From Riptortus pedestris (lineage: Eukaryota > Arthropoda > Insecta > Hemiptera > Alydidae), in the NCBI GenBank assembly GCA_019009955.1, contig CM032232.1, positions 134,946,501 to 135,010,500 on the forward strand: a DNA stretch of 64,000 bases. The letters run 5' to 3'. Below the pieces are notes generated by a model. That model made no database searches, was not told the origin of the DNA, and worked only from the letters and a program-made list of their open reading frames with translations. Made by a program: the position numbers and the translations under genes. Each line of letters starts with the position of its first letter. Position 1 is the first letter of the stretch. This document shows positions 33,264-45,309 of this stretch, in pieces.

Positions 33264-36211
33264 TTAATTGGTTCATTTACTATTCAGTATATCAGAAGGA
33301 AAATAGGATAGCCCTGCCTCATCATTATGAGATTGCCGATATTTATTACGCAGATGGACGAAGCAGTCAAAAGTTATTCATTGAAGATAATGTCTCGAAA
33401 AGGTTTATGGACTATTTTGCCTTCTTATAGTAATTTCAATGCTCAATGGTTTTTGTGGCTATAATAATGTACCCAGAGTATTAGTAACTCATTTAAATAT
33501 GTGTACATTTTAAATTTAGATTAGTAGATCAAGTCTCCTCGGGTTTCTAATTAAAACTGTATGAATTTCACTTGGCTCTTTGCATTTCCTTCATTTATTT
33601 GCACGCGTTGGGATGTTAAAGAGAACAATATTTATAGAAAAAAGAATCAAAATATATTTTTTCGTCGCAGTAATCTGATAGGTTTTTTTTTTAACCAATA
33701 AATGATTTAACGATATTTCAAAGCAAGCTCCTTTAAAATTGGATTATTATTCATGCATTATTATATTTATAGGCAGACTATTTGGATTTTTAAGACCTCA
33801 ATTGTCTGTAAGTCAAAAGATGAGTTTGAACTACAAATAGTTATGTCCCGGATACAACAAGTCACTGACTTCTCGAGTCACGATGGGATTTTCCACTGGA
33901 CCAATCTCAATTTTCTCTCCAAAGAGAATAGCTGAATAATTCTATTTAATCTGTTAGTTACGTTTTTGTTTTAGGCTCTAAGAATTATTTTACCCCTCGA
34001 AGCAGTTTTGTACATTCTAATATTTTTTTCAAGTTTTATTTTCAGAAGGTCTTTAAATGCTCAATTGTGTTCTGGCTCAAGGAGTTCCTCAATAAAACAT
34101 TAGAAATATTATTCTTAGTGGCCTAAATAAGTGGTTAGTTTTTTTTTTCAGGGCATGTCTTGTCAGTCCAGAATGATTTTTCGCTTGTGAGTGCTTAATG
34201 CAAATGTCCTGGAATTATGTGACAGTTAATAGGACAAAAATGAAGAGATGTTAAATAAACTCGAAACTCAGGAACAGTTGAAGATATCTTCTTCAAGTTG
34301 ATTTCAAAGTGACAATGGCCACAAACAAGAAAATTAGTCAATATTTTCTTTCTGGCCTGTCTTAACACAGGCCCCAATAAGTAAAAAAAAACCGGAGTTT
34401 ATAAAAAGAAACTGTTTTTCTAATGAACTATTCTAGGTCTTTCACTGTCCCTTCTTGGCAAGTTCATCTAAACGTGAACAGAATTATGTTCTCCATCGAT
34501 ATTAGAGTAACTTTTACTGCAATTTATTATCACTAAACATCTCATGCTTCGTTTAAATTTGAAGTGTTTTTTACTTAAATTTTTTAACTAATTGTAAGCG
34601 AAAACGTATGATGTTGCCATCAATGCTTCGTGAAAGAAAGAGGGAAATTTTGATGTCCAATTTGGAATGTTGCTTTGGAGTATAGAATTTGAAATGATGC
34701 CTTTCTGTCATCAGCCCTTTATTTCTTGGTAGATAACGAAACAGAATTGACTATTTCTTTTTCTATCTCAAGAAAGTAACTATGTAGTTTTTCATACTCT
34801 ACTATCATTGACTGAGAATCAAGAGCAACAGTCGAATATTTGATATCTGCAGATTGATTGATTGAGTTTATTTTGTAAATCACATCTCATGTCAATGAGA
34901 ACACGTCCAATATTTCATATTACGTATGTAATTAAAAGTGAAAGAAACTCTTTTTGATCATTTCATGTTTGAACTTGGTGTATGCATTGCGTGCACAAAT
35001 ACTGAAGGCCAATGATTAGCGGCAGTTAGCCTTTCTTTGAGAAACATTTGTAGTCCCATTACGTTGGCGTGTTAGAAGCGCACTTAAAACGTTAGCCTCA
35101 AATAGTTTAAATTGCCTAGCGAAGTGGCTCAATCCAAGGTAGGACATTGATTAAGTAATATTCTGCTCAGACAAATTAAATTACTCTAATTACATAACTA
35201 TGTCAGTCAGGATTTGTGTTGTTTTTTTTTTCTTCTGCATAATGAAAATAGCGGTATTTTCGAAATGTGTTTGCACTAAGAACATTGTGACCAACACGTA
35301 ACGCTTGGCTATCCTTACAACCTAATAATTAAGGCTCCGAATGCAAAATTGTAAATGTCTTCACCATTATATCTCATATAAAATGTTACATACCAAATAT
35401 TATTTACTTACTTTTTTTTTGTTCTCTACAATTCGCTGCTAATTGAATGTTAGTGGAGTATTGGTATTTTTTCGATTTTAGTTTTCAGTAAACCCTCGCT
35501 TTTATTTTTGCAATTTTCATTTTATATTAAAATGTCATCAGATACCTCATATTCAACTTAAATTTTAAGTCTTGTTTACATAAGTGTCACTTAGTGAAAC
35601 ATACTGAATAGAATGTGTAATGACAATCATCGCATTGAGAAATTTACCCAGCGTAATCAGCAAGAACCGTTTTATCACGTGTTAATTTATGATATCGCTT
35701 AAATTGCGACACACCTAAATATATTAATTTATGATAGTATTTTTGATAATGCATGTTACTCTTCATTTATGTGCATGTCTAAGTATAGTGTCACTCACTG
35801 ATTTGGCTAAGAATCTTAAAAATCTATTATGCCAACCGGAAAAAAAAATAGAGTGATTATAAACTTTCAATCAATGTATTGGAATTGGCTTCTTTCAAGG
35901 AATGTAAGAAGACCGTCACAATTAGAAAGCTATTAACAAATGAAACTATTATATATCTATTGTATAAGAAAGAGTTGGGCTTAAAGAAGCCACGAAACGT
36001 AAAAGCGTAAAAGTCATTGTTATCATTCGTTCGTTAAAAAAATATTATAACCAATGTTATGAATTTACATTATGTAATTTTCTACCATTATGACATTAAT
36101 TTTGTATTTGTAAGGATATTTTCATTTATAACGATAATATTACTAACCCTATTATTTTCAGTTCAAATTCAAAGTCTTGTTTATGTTGAATTATTGACTA
36201 TTACTAATGTT
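33264..36211. other. Gene-free stretch, about 2.9 kb
   Basis: Contains repeat G copy 2 at about 35.70-35.75 kb. A possible family H shred lies at 33.60-33.64 kb (AAAGAGAACAATATTTATAG), and another at 35.46-35.5 kb (TTTTAGTTTTCAGTAAACCC). Frames of about 60 codons (33753-33935, 34195-34377) have no motif. Confidence 0.4.
35699..35751 (+). repeat. Short shared repeat G, copy 2
   Basis: AATTGCGACACACCTAAATA followed by TATTAATTTATGATAGTATT matches the block at 18828-18862 with a short insertion. Confidence 0.45.
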
Positions 36212-36310
36212 AAAAATAAAAAGCCTCAGTCCCACCCTGACGATAAAAGGTTGGTAACCTGTATTTGACCCGTCCCAATTAGCCATAGTAGCAAAACGTG
36301 TACGTTAATA
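36212..36310 (+). mobile_element. SINE family A, copy 6, 3' fragment
   Basis: Plus-strand fragment: AATAAAAAGCCTCAGTCCCA, CCCTGACGATAAAAGG, TTGGTAACCTGTATTTGACC, CGTCCCAATTAGCCATAG and GTACGTTAATA at the tail. The tRNA head and the first half of the body are absent. A 69-codon frame ending inside it (36059-36268) is not supported. Confidence 0.8.
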
Positions 36311-36422
36311 CTCATAGTTGATAGAATGAGAGGTGACGACCTCTGTCGGGCAATACGAAGAAATTATTTTTTTCTGACCTTATGGCTCAAAAAATATTCT
36401 TATATATATTGATGGGGATAAA

Positions 36423-36647
36423 ATGTATGAAGGCTGGATACACGGTGAGTCCCTGAGAAAGCCAGAGCCGTCTATACCGGAGGGAAACAGTACACTCATT
36501 CACTTCACTCTGGACCTACCTCGGAAATTTAAGCAACATAATGATTGTAGCACTGAAGGCTCCAATTTTACTGTGAGTTCCGTTACAATATATAGGGGAG
36601 AGGGATCGAAAATTCAAAATATCCTTGTTATTAACTTTCGGTTCTAA
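36423..36647 (+). other. Open frame, 75 codons, unrecognised and doubtful
   Basis: The frame encodes a soluble, mixed-charge peptide with no signal sequence, membrane segment or domain I recognise. It lies in sequence less AT-rich than its surroundings (36.42-36.60 kb), which makes it slightly more protein-like than most short frames here. No splice sites or second exon stand out. It could equally be chance. Confidence 0.12.
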
Positions 36648-36970
36648 AAACGTTATAAAACCAAGTTTCTTATTTTTAGAAATTATTTTTCTATAAATGT
36701 TGTTTTAAAAAATGTATTGTAACTCATATTAAGAGAGTTATTTCAGTTTACAAGGAACCCCGTCCCCTTACACTCATCGAATTTGTACTTTGAGTCAAAT
36801 CTGGACTTTTTTTTTATTTCCTAAACCAATTCTCCAACACTGCCCCCCCCTTTTTACTCAATCCAATTGAGAATTTTTTTAAATAATATTTTTAACCTTT
36901 TTTCTTTATTTTAATATCGGTATATAGACTTATCTTTAAATATTGTAATATGATATTCATTTGCACGTGT

Positions 36971-37115
36971 AGGGGTCTGAGTTTAGCTGTGTGAGTTGCA
37001 CTTAATTGCATTCGGTAAACCTAGAGTTGTGAGTTTGGTTCTCACGTGGTAATAGTAATTCATAGAGTGAAGAACATATAAAATAAAATCCTTAGTCCCA
37101 GCCTGACTGCAAGAT
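36971..37115 (+). mobile_element. SINE family A, copy 7, 3' truncated
   Basis: Begins with the tRNA head (GGGGTCTGAGTTTAGCTGTG, GTGAGTTGCACTTAATTGCA, GGTAAACCTAGAGTTGTGAG) and a B box in the form GTTTGGTTCTCACG. It continues to ATAAAATCCTTAGTCCCAGC and stops soon after. It lies 660 bp downstream of copy 6 on the same strand. Copy 6 has only the 3' half and this one only the 5' half, but they are not one split element because the halves are in the wrong order. Confidence 0.75.
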
Positions 37116-39777
37116 AAACCTTCTTGTAACTTATCTTTGTTTTGACATTTCTTCTCTTAGTATTTTTATTTTGCTCTGTTTTTGTCAGACACTCTATTTG
37201 ATACTCATTTTTCTTAACGGATAAGGCTGAGTTCGAAATCTAACTGTGAAAGAGGACTCCTCTAAAGAGTTGAAAATAAAAATAAATTGAATTTAAGTTA
37301 ATTTGTAATGGGGCACATAATAAGGGATTAGGGATGTGCAGAGTAGCCGCGTTAGGGAATGGTAGCCAGTAAACCGGTTGCTACCTACCGGCGCAAGTCT
37401 GCGATGCGCTGGGAATAGGAGCGGAATACTAGCTTCTCCATCCGCTTATTTAATACTAACTATGGCATTAATTTTGTCCTTCACTATTTTTTTTAATTGA
37501 CTATAATTCTACTTATTCTGGACTAGTTGAGCTATGCCTCATGTCTCCTGTCAGTGTCAGGGAACTGGTTCCTGTATAATTATTAGCAATTAGAGTTTAA
37601 ACAGTTGCCCCTGTGACAACTATCCCCCAGACCTCCTTTCCGTCGAAAGCTATTTATTCTACTTTATTTTTCCTTACTAATCTTTTATTTTTATATTTTG
37701 TAATGCTTAAAGTAAATAACTGAATACATGGGTTCCCATGTTCTTTCTCCTTCCAAGTTTATTCGTTTTTGTTTCATTCGTCTCTTTGTCATTTCTGAAA
37801 GAAGTTTCTGTTTTCTAGGGTATAAATTAATAAAATTGCCTCACGTGGGTACTTTTTTGGTGATTGGTCACATGGGTTTAAACAAAAGAATATTCAAGTA
37901 AACATATATTCTTTTCACCTACGCATACAGATTTAACAAAACTAAAACATGTAAAATAAACATCTTAAATTTTTAAAGCAGACGAACCTTAAGAATTTTC
38001 GAATGTCGTTAGAAACATTTCAAATGTAATCCTATAACATCAACAGCCCATGAAGAGGCAAGACCAGCCATACAGCATTGGTGATATGTCAAGTTGTCAA
38101 CATGCCTTATTTGATGACATTGCAGACCAAAGATAGCTGCTTCTTTATGCAAGTAGTTAACTCGATTGGGGGAACAGTTGTACTACTACTGAGCCTGGAA
38201 GTATGAACTTTAAGCGGTTTCTACTTTTTATCCCCATTACATTCTCAAATCATTGTATACCATAAGAATTATAATCTTGTAAGCCTTTTGTATTGTAGAC
38301 TATGTAAGAATACAAATCTCGTTTCCGAAAATGTCCCAATCTATCTTTTTTATGTATGTAATAACCTTTATTAAAAATACTGTATTGTATTACCTAAGAA
38401 GAAACGTTTTATTCGTAATTGCATATTGCATGGTGCAATTTGTATGTAACATATTAACGGAGTAATGATAATAATCAGCAGACATCACTGGGTAACCTCT
38501 CTTAGTACTTAACAATCCTCTTCAGCAATAATTTTTTTTTTAATTGGATTTATGAAATCATTTAAAAAATTCTTCTCTGAGAATAATGCATCTCTAAAAG
38601 AGTGAACATTAAATTTGTAAGTCATGATTACGTAACGTTTCGGCGCATAATATTAAAAACAATAAAAAGTAAGTACTCATTTTTATTGTTTTTAATATTA
38701 CGCGTCATTTAATGTTTAGCTGTAGTTAAAACCGAATATCATCATTACATTTACATTTCGATAAAAGTTTATATGAGAAAAAGAGTGTATGTGTTTCGCA
38801 TTCATAGCTTTCTTAAAACTTTGGCAAGTTTATTTTGTTGCTTCATCATACAGAATAACCGGTAATATAATAAAAATGATTAAATGAAAATCACATCCTA
38901 CGCAACCTATCTTCATTATACGAAATATTTTCTGGAAAGCATTTTTTATCTCAGGTCTCCCTTAAGACCACTTTCATAAAAAAAAAAAAAAAAACTATAT
39001 AATAAATCATTTGCGGAATGTATACCCCTTATTGTTTAAAAGTGAGGAGGCTTAGTATTTTTGGGAAGCATTCAATGAAAGCCATAACTTTGAGATCCGT
39101 GAATGAAGAAGTCATTCCATTAAGTTTCAACGTTAATAAATGAGAAGGAATGGAAAATGTCCGGAAGGTACGTAGTTGTAATTTCATAACCTCCTTCCTA
39201 ACGTTAATCTATACTTTCTTAGACCATGCATATTTGCGGTTCCATTAAAAGTCCCCTGCTATTTTCCTTGCATATTGTCTTACCATTGAGCTTACTAATT
39301 ATGCGATTTTATTTATTTAAATAGTTTTCCTGCTTCTGTACAAGGTCCAAAAAGACAATTCTCTTTTTAAGTAGCGTGGTAATACGATAAAACAAATGTA
39401 GAAGAAATATATTTTCAAACTTGAATATTAAAGTGACTTCTTGTTATTTTAAATATTAGTTTTATTTTATTGCTCATAATAATGTTGCAATTTATAATTA
39501 TGTAAGAAATTTGTAATTACAATAATACATTTTGATATATTATATAATTAATTTTTAGTTTAGGATTAGGTATTATTTCACTAACCACCATCCATCTAGC
39601 TTGTATTTCAAATTTTGTTTTTTATAAAATACCTTTCCAAGGGAGAGAATTGAATATGGTGTGGATTGGCGGGACCTCAAGAATAGTTATGTCTCTTGCA
39701 TTTGCTATAACAAAATAACAAGAATTATTCTGTGCTTATACAAAGATTGTTATAATGTTGTGATCTACAGAGAAAAG
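37116..39777. other. Gene-free stretch, about 2.7 kb
   Basis: Includes the inverted repeat at 38.64 kb and an A17 run at 38978-38994. A less AT-rich patch at 37.34-37.45 kb holds GGTAGC...GCTACC and CCGG pairs but no recognisable RNA. No open frame of 60 codons occurs. Confidence 0.4.
38644..38704. repeat. Inverted repeat, 25-bp arms, 11-nt loop
   Basis: The left arm 38644-38668 (CGCATAATATT, then AAAAACAATAAAAA) is complementary to 38680-38704 with one mismatch in 25. The loop is GTAAGTACTCA. The length and near-perfection exceed what AT-rich background usually gives. No flanking element identified. Confidence 0.85.
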
Positions 39778-39865
39778 AGGAGGCTCATATTAACCATGTG
39801 AGTTAAGTGGTTGAAGTTACTTCACTTTGGTAAACCTATAGTGTTAGCATTTTGCATTTAAATCT
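39778..39865 (+). mobile_element. SINE family A, copy 8, head only
   Basis: AGGCTCATATTAACCATGTG, AGTTAAGTGGTTGAAGTTAC and TTCACTTTGGTAAACCTATA, then GTGTTAGCATTTTGCAT, match the tRNA-like head of the copy at 53.1 kb (GGGCTCAGGTTAACCATGTA...). The homology fades in the B-box region. This fragment and copies 3, 10 and 11 define the head sequence. Confidence 0.7.
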
Positions 39866-40004
39866 AATATTCAGCGAGATATTTTTCGACCTTCAAATAA
39901 ACGCCTAATCGTCTCTTATTAGTAGTAAGTTAATATTTTGTATTTTGAGAAACTTCAGATATCAAACCCAAATCCTTTCAAAATTATTTTTATATATATA
40001 CTTA

Positions 40005-40327
40005 TCTGTTACTGCTCTAGCGGAGCAATTTTTGTTTGATCGTCACCAAACTCGATATATAAGCGTATCATGTAAAATGAAACGTCAAGATCGTTAATGG
40101 CAAATCGTTAAGATATCGGACCAGTAGAAAAAGGGGAATTTCAAAATATCTCCGTTGTTATACGTCGGATTGAGATATTGAATAAGACTAATCTTATTGC
40201 AAATGAATTGTACTGTAAACATTGTTATGTACATTTATTTTCTATCTTCAATGCTAACCACGGTATTTGCATTTTTTAGTTATTAGGCTTCAGTAAATTC
40301 CATTATTTCCTTATTTGATGTGTGCCA
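40005..40327 (-). mobile_element. Family H element, copy 8
   Basis: Minus-strand copy: TTTATATATATACTTATCTG, GCTCTAGCGGAGCAATTTTT, GATCGTCACCAAACTCGAT, AAGATCGTTAATGGCAAATC, TCCGTTGTTATACGTCGGAT, AGACTAATCTTATTGCAAAT and CTTCAGTAAATTCC. The short TA tract beside GCTCTAGCGG is the same internal position as at 18.47 and 41.48 kb. Both outer ends are missing. Confidence 0.75.
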
Positions 40328-40334
40328 TTATCGA

Positions 40335-40670
40335 CAATTATACGTTTCAGCGATCACTAAAGATCTTATTTGTTATTGGCAGAAATCGGACATGGAATAG
40401 TGGATATGGTAATTCAAAATATTTCTGTTATTATGAGTGAGATTTTAAAATGTTACAGAACCAATGTATTATACTATTGATGGTCTACAATTGTTGTTGT
40501 CTAAGCGAGTTATTCGCGCCTTCTTGTTTTCAGCCTTCAGTAATCCCACCCCCTTCTACTAGTCGGTTTTTTTTTCCCCATAGAAATAGAGGAGATTACA
40601 AGTGTTATACCAGCAAATGGGAAATCTGCTTAGTTTACGGAGCTCCTACGTTAACGGACTGTTTTTAATT
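40335..40670 (-). mobile_element. Family H element, copy 9, adjacent in the same orientation
   Basis: Minus-strand copy: CAGCGATCACTAAAGATC, GGCAGAAATCGGAC, AAAATATTTCTGTTATTATG, AGAACCAATGTATTATACTA, TTTTCAGCCTTCAGTAATCC and the end block GGGAAATCTGCTTAGTTTAC, GGAGCTCCTACGTTAACGG. It follows copy 8 directly, so two truncated copies lie in tandem. Confidence 0.7.
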
Positions 40671-41345
40671 GACCTGGTTATCTTTCAGATTCACATTAGA
40701 GTGCAGTTTTGTTTGGTTTCTATATTCTGTATACATTAATGCTTGTTTTGCGCATTTTAATTTTAAGCCCTTTAATTAGAAGACTGGAGTTACTCGATGT
40801 GCTTTACTACTATAATGTGAGAAGCTCTGGTGTCGGTCATGTAGTGGTAGATCACACCTTGACGTCCACCTTCAAGGCGTGGGCGGCTCCTGATGGAGAG
40901 TTTCTTGTCACCGTTGCTTCTATAGGCTCCCACTTAATCTCTGCACTTCATGTATCTTTTTTCTTTATCTCCTTATCAATCTTTCCCCTCCTAGGTTATG
41001 GCATTGTTCTCCTCAGTTGTCCTTTCATATTTAACCGCTTGTCAGCGGTAATGTATCAACATATTTATTTCAACAGCTTTGCCCGGCCAATCGAAATTCC
41101 TTCACGAGTTTTTTTTTTTCTTGTTTTAATATGTTATTTGCTTAAACTGGACTATTAACGCAGTTATTTGTATGATTGCTATTTCAGCAAACCTCCATGT
41201 CTATCCCTACGATTAAGCTATTTCATCATTAATCATCTGATCTCCCACTTCATTTTTCAAGTGTTATTTACTAAGGCTCCAAGGTAGCCAAAACATACTT
41301 TTTTGTTGTGAAAATATGACCTATTTAACCAATTAACCATATTTA
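40671..41345. other. Stretch with the longest open frame in the window (149 codons), doubtful
   Basis: The frame at 40709-41158 (+) encodes a largely hydrophobic peptide with several possible membrane-spanning stretches (about residues 5-25, 65-105 and 135-145). I recognise no family. A run of F/L/I in AT-rich DNA read on a pyrimidine-rich strand gives the same picture by chance. The 5' edge adjoins the family H end. The part at 40.83-40.95 kb is less AT-rich and single-copy. I do not call a gene. Confidence 0.15.
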
Positions 41346-41968
41346 ACAAACCATCCCCTAAGGGAAATCAGCAATTCAGACTGTACTCGTGACGCGATTT
41401 TCGAAAACTTTTTTCAAATATCCATCGATCCTATCTAGTAGATGTCGAAAATGAGGACCGTTCAAAATTAAACATATATATTACCGCTCTAGCGATTTCA
41501 AATTTGGTTTAATCGTTACCAAACTCGGTATTTAATAGGTTTATGTAAAAAGAAAGATCGAGTTCGTTGATGGCTGAAACCCGACCAGTGAGAGTGTGGG
41601 GGGGGGGTTAAGAGGGGAGGAATTTCGAAAATTCTTAATATTTGCGTCGGTTCGAAAAATTGTATGGAACTAATCTTATTGCAAATGTAATGTTGTATAA
41701 ATGTTGTTAAGTATGTTTTTTTTCTCAATATCTTGATTATTAACCGAGATATTTGCATTTTATAGTTTTCGACCCTCAGTAACCCCCCCCCCCCAACTCA
41801 TGTCATATTAGCAATAAGCTAGTTTTATTATGTAGCACATTATTTGAAACATCAATACCAAATATTGTTCTCATTAAACTTTAACTTTTTGAGATAAATA
41901 CAATTACGTGGCACACATGGGAAATCCGATTAGTTTACGCAGCCCATGCGTGACTGAAGCTTTTATTT
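41346..41968 (-). mobile_element. Family H element, copy 10, nearly complete, minus strand
   Basis: Mirrors the copy at 18.0-18.63 kb block for block: CCTAAGGGAAATCAGC, GACTGTACTCGTGACGCGAT, AAATATCCATCGATCCTATC, ATGTCGAAAATGAGGACCGT, TCAAAATTAAACATATATAT, CCGCTCTAGCGATTTC, AATCGTTACCAAACTCGG, GTTCGTTGATGGCTGAAACC, a G9 run, GAACTAATCTTATTGCAAAT, TATTAACCGAGATATTTGC, a C-run, AAATATTGTTCTCATTAAAC and GGGAAATCCGATTAGTTTAC. The TA tract is only a few units long here, against 16 in the plus copy. Of the hairpin end only one arm is kept. Confidence 0.85.
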
Positions 41969-42074
41969 CTCGACTAGTTTCGCGTCCACATGACTTCTCA
42001 TCAGGGAAAAATACAATATAAAGTGGTACTTAAACTAACGGCTACTTCGTTAGATAGAACTTTCCACTAACCTT

Positions 42075-42323
42075 GCCAGTCAGAGAATGGCATACAAGGT
42101 ATGCCGAGTCAAGTCAGCTGATTTATATCGATATGTCACGAAATAAAAATATCGATTATCCCTAATGAAGTGTAGTCTAAATAGTAGTTGTTCAATTATG
42201 AATTTCTCCTCTACTATTTAGGCTATACTTCATTTGGGATAATCGATATTTTTATTTCGTGACATATCGATATAAATCAGCTGACTATACCCGCCATACT
42301 TTGTGTGCCATTCTTTGTCTGGC
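42075..42323. mobile_element. Foldback palindrome, two 113-bp arms, 23-nt loop
   Basis: The left arm (42075-42187) and the reverse complement of the right arm (42211-42323) match with about 11 mismatches. A central 51-bp stretch, from AGTCAGCTGATTTATATCGA through GTCACGAAATAAAAATATCG to ATTATCCC, is identical. The loop is 42188-42210. The outer ends read GCCAGTCAGAG and CTTTGTCTGGC. There is no clear target duplication. It fits a foldback or MITE-type DNA element, and any transcript across it would form a long hairpin RNA. It lies about 110 bp after a family H copy but shares no sequence with it. The 75-codon frame at 42259-42486 overlaps the right arm and is not supported. Confidence 0.85.
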
Positions 42324-43007
42324 ACGGCTGCTGGCAGTTAAATTTTTATTAGTTGAATCCACCATAATTTCCCCTTTGTTAATTAATTTGAACTTAGTTC
42401 TTTTTGTTTTTATTTCATTACATTCGCAATCAACTCTTAAATGTAGTCATAATTTAGATTTCAAATTGGTTTTGCTCATGAAATGACGTTTACTGATCAC
42501 GTGTCCTTTCTCAAGAGTTGTATGCTGCAGTCCCTTGACCTTCTCGATCCGTTTGCAAAATTGTCATCATGTGAATCATTGATTCTTATCTGCCATATTG
42601 AATAATATATGGCTATAATGCGATAGATAACCCATAAGATAGTTTGTTTTGTGAAAGCATGGCGGGTTATATCTATCTTTTAAATAATACTGGATGTTTT
42701 AATGATGTTATGTATTGTTTTTCACATTGAGCTGTATTGTAAAAAAAGAGAAAAAAAAGAAAGCACTAAAGAACATTTAAACTTATACGAGTTTATAATT
42801 AAGGATAGTCATTTTTGTTTTGATATAGCTACAATATACAGTAATTCTGTAACAATTAATATGTAGATTGTTAGGGGCGGTTGATAAAATTGCTAGCCAT
42901 GGATGTTGTAGTAGACCATCTCACCTGCTCCCCAAACCGCTTTAGTTTTAGAACTAGACAGTCTTTATTTTACATAATTATCGTCGTCATGAATATGAAA
43001 TACATTT

Positions 43008-43183
<176 letters not shown>

Positions 43184-44034
43184 TCGTTATTCTTTCCTCA
43201 TTCGCTCACTCTGTCTCCAATCTTCTCTCATTCTAAACCTCTCTCTTTTTCATTATAAGTTAAAAATGTTATTCAAAATTAGCGATATTTATAGAAATTG
43301 AACATCAGAGACAAACTCAGCGGTATTGAGGTAACATGAGAGTGGTGGTATCATTGTACATTAACAAAACTAAGCACACAGTTTGATCTTTTTTAAGAGC
43401 ATTCGCGCTTCCCAAATATCCTCCCTAAGGATTGTAGTCTTGAGCTAGTTTTATTAATGGGTTCGTTGTCCGTCCTGTATATTCCTAACTTCCGAGATTC
43501 TGTTTATTATTGGTTGTGTCCATTTCCAGCTGTATAAGACCTATAATTCTTTCTAAACATTTGTAAATTTGGTTCAGTGCCTGCCCTTACAGTGGGCTTT
43601 TCGAGCATCTATTCATGTTACCGACTCGTTGCGGGCGGAATAACTTTTGAATTTAATAGGATAAGAAAGGTGTTAAATGCAGATAATTATAAAGAACAGT
43701 TGTAGGGCAAAGCAACTTATAACGTTCGAGTTGATCTTCCTCTAGTACCTTTTCATTTACTCTGACCTCTTCTAGTTCCTTTGTTGCCACTCTTAATTCC
43801 TTTAATTGCGTTTTAAGTGGTGTAAATTTGTCTACGTTAGAAAGTTAGTGTATTAAATTGTTTCTAGCGGCTTTCTAAACCTAAAATAGAATTTTTCATC
43901 TGTTTAACGATGCACCATCGAAATAGTTCACAGGCATTTAATAGCCCCAAAGACACTCCAGGATCATTTTACGAAACACGAAGATTGCATTAGTGGTTGA
44001 TCAGCCTAAATCCTCTTTATAAAATTTAGAGTAA

Positions 44035-44575
44035 TCTAGTTATAACCGAGATATTTGCAATTTTCAGTTTTCAGCCTTCAGCAAACCCCCACTTCTACTC
44101 ATATTACATAAATAATACTCTATTATATAATAAGCCACATTATTCGAAGCTTAAGTACCAAATATTGTTTTCAAGAGACCTTTATTATACGAGATACATG
44201 CAAATATGTTCTGGTGAACCCCCCCCCCCCCGTTTTAAGTTCTTGGACTACTACAATTTTGTTGATGGAGATAAATAATATTCTGATTTATTATAAATTA
44301 ATGTACTTGATATAGTACACAGTTTTCAATGAAATTAATGTTATATTCTGATATATTTCAGTAATTCATTTTTTTTCCTCTGGGAAATTGGCACACTTGT
44401 TTGTTTACGTTTCACGTGTTTCCAGTCTGGATGTTTCTTCTTATCGTTTATATTTATTCATTTAACATTCACGGTAGTATTTTTTTACCACTGTGTAGAT
44501 TTATCTATTGTTAAACTTCATGAGGGAAATCTGCTTAGTTTAAGCAGCCCCTCCGTGACGGACTTTTTTAAATAT
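44035..44575 (-). mobile_element. Family H fragments, copy 11, interrupted
   Basis: 44035-44210 holds TATAACCGAGATATTTGC, CAGCCTTCAGCAAACCCCCA, CTTCTACTCATATTAC, AAGTACCAAATATTGTTTTC and ATACATGCAAATATG. It ends at a C run (about 44219-44230). The end block resumes at 44524-44575 (GGGAAATCTGCTTAGTTTAA, GCAGCCCCTCCGTGACGG). About 300 bp of unrelated sequence lies between, either an insertion or two separate copies. Confidence 0.65.
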
Positions 44576-45099
44576 TTTTATCAGAAGAGGTATTATCCGA
44601 TTATGTCTCTAATGTCGAAATCTTTCCGGTAACGTTGGGTGGGAACCTCTCGCGTCCAGCCCATTCTCTTCATTATTTGTCCATATTCTAATTACTCTAT
44701 GCTACGGTTAGGACTTTCATGTTTTATTCAGACTTGGTTCTCATCATCACAATAACATGGTAGGGTGTTGTTGCATCTCCTAATAACACTGAGAGAGAGA
44801 GCTTCTAAAGCACTTCCTATTGTGTGAAAAGTTATTGCACTCGCGATTGTGAAATAAGCTAACTCGTATTCGCTGAGAAAATATCATACTACTATCATAG
44901 CTTACTGCTGCAATTTATTTCATTTTTTTTCAATTAATTTAAAATGAAAGGATATTTTATTCCTTTATAAAACTATATAATCTTTTGAAAGAAATAATCG
45001 AAACTAACTAGAATACATGCTTGTATTCATGCTATCAATTGCTAATCACCATGTTTTGCGCTCATGCCGAGTATTTTTTAACAATTTTTTTTTTGTAAA

Positions 45100-45309
45100 T
45101 TGAAGGTCACATTATGCTGCTATGGCTAATTTAGACGGGCGATCCGGTTAGTAGTACATTCTAAGCAGGGTTGGACAAAGTTATTATTGATTTAATGAGT
45201 TGTGTCAAATAAATTCCTATTGCCCACGCGGGATTCGAACCCACGACTAGTAGCTTTACCAGGAACATTAAAAGTCCTACGCCTAAACCCACATGCCTAC
45301 CCTAAGCCC
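45100..45309 (-). mobile_element. SINE family A, copy 9, nearly full length
   Basis: Minus-strand copy with TATGGCTAATTTAGACGGGC, a diverged body (GCAGGGTTGGACAAAG, GATTTAATGAGTTGTGTCAA), ATAAATTCCTATTGCCCACG and CGGGATTCGAACCCACGACT. On the minus strand the last gives GGTTCGAATCC, a textbook B box and the best in the family. The TTACCAGGAACATTAAAAGT and CATGCCTACCC head blocks follow. A 64-codon frame at 45202-45396 is incidental. Confidence 0.8.

Noticed and set aside
36212..37115. SINE copies 6 and 7 as one element split by an insertion
   Set aside because: The upstream piece contains the 3' half and the downstream piece the 5' half in the same orientation, so they cannot be halves of one copy.
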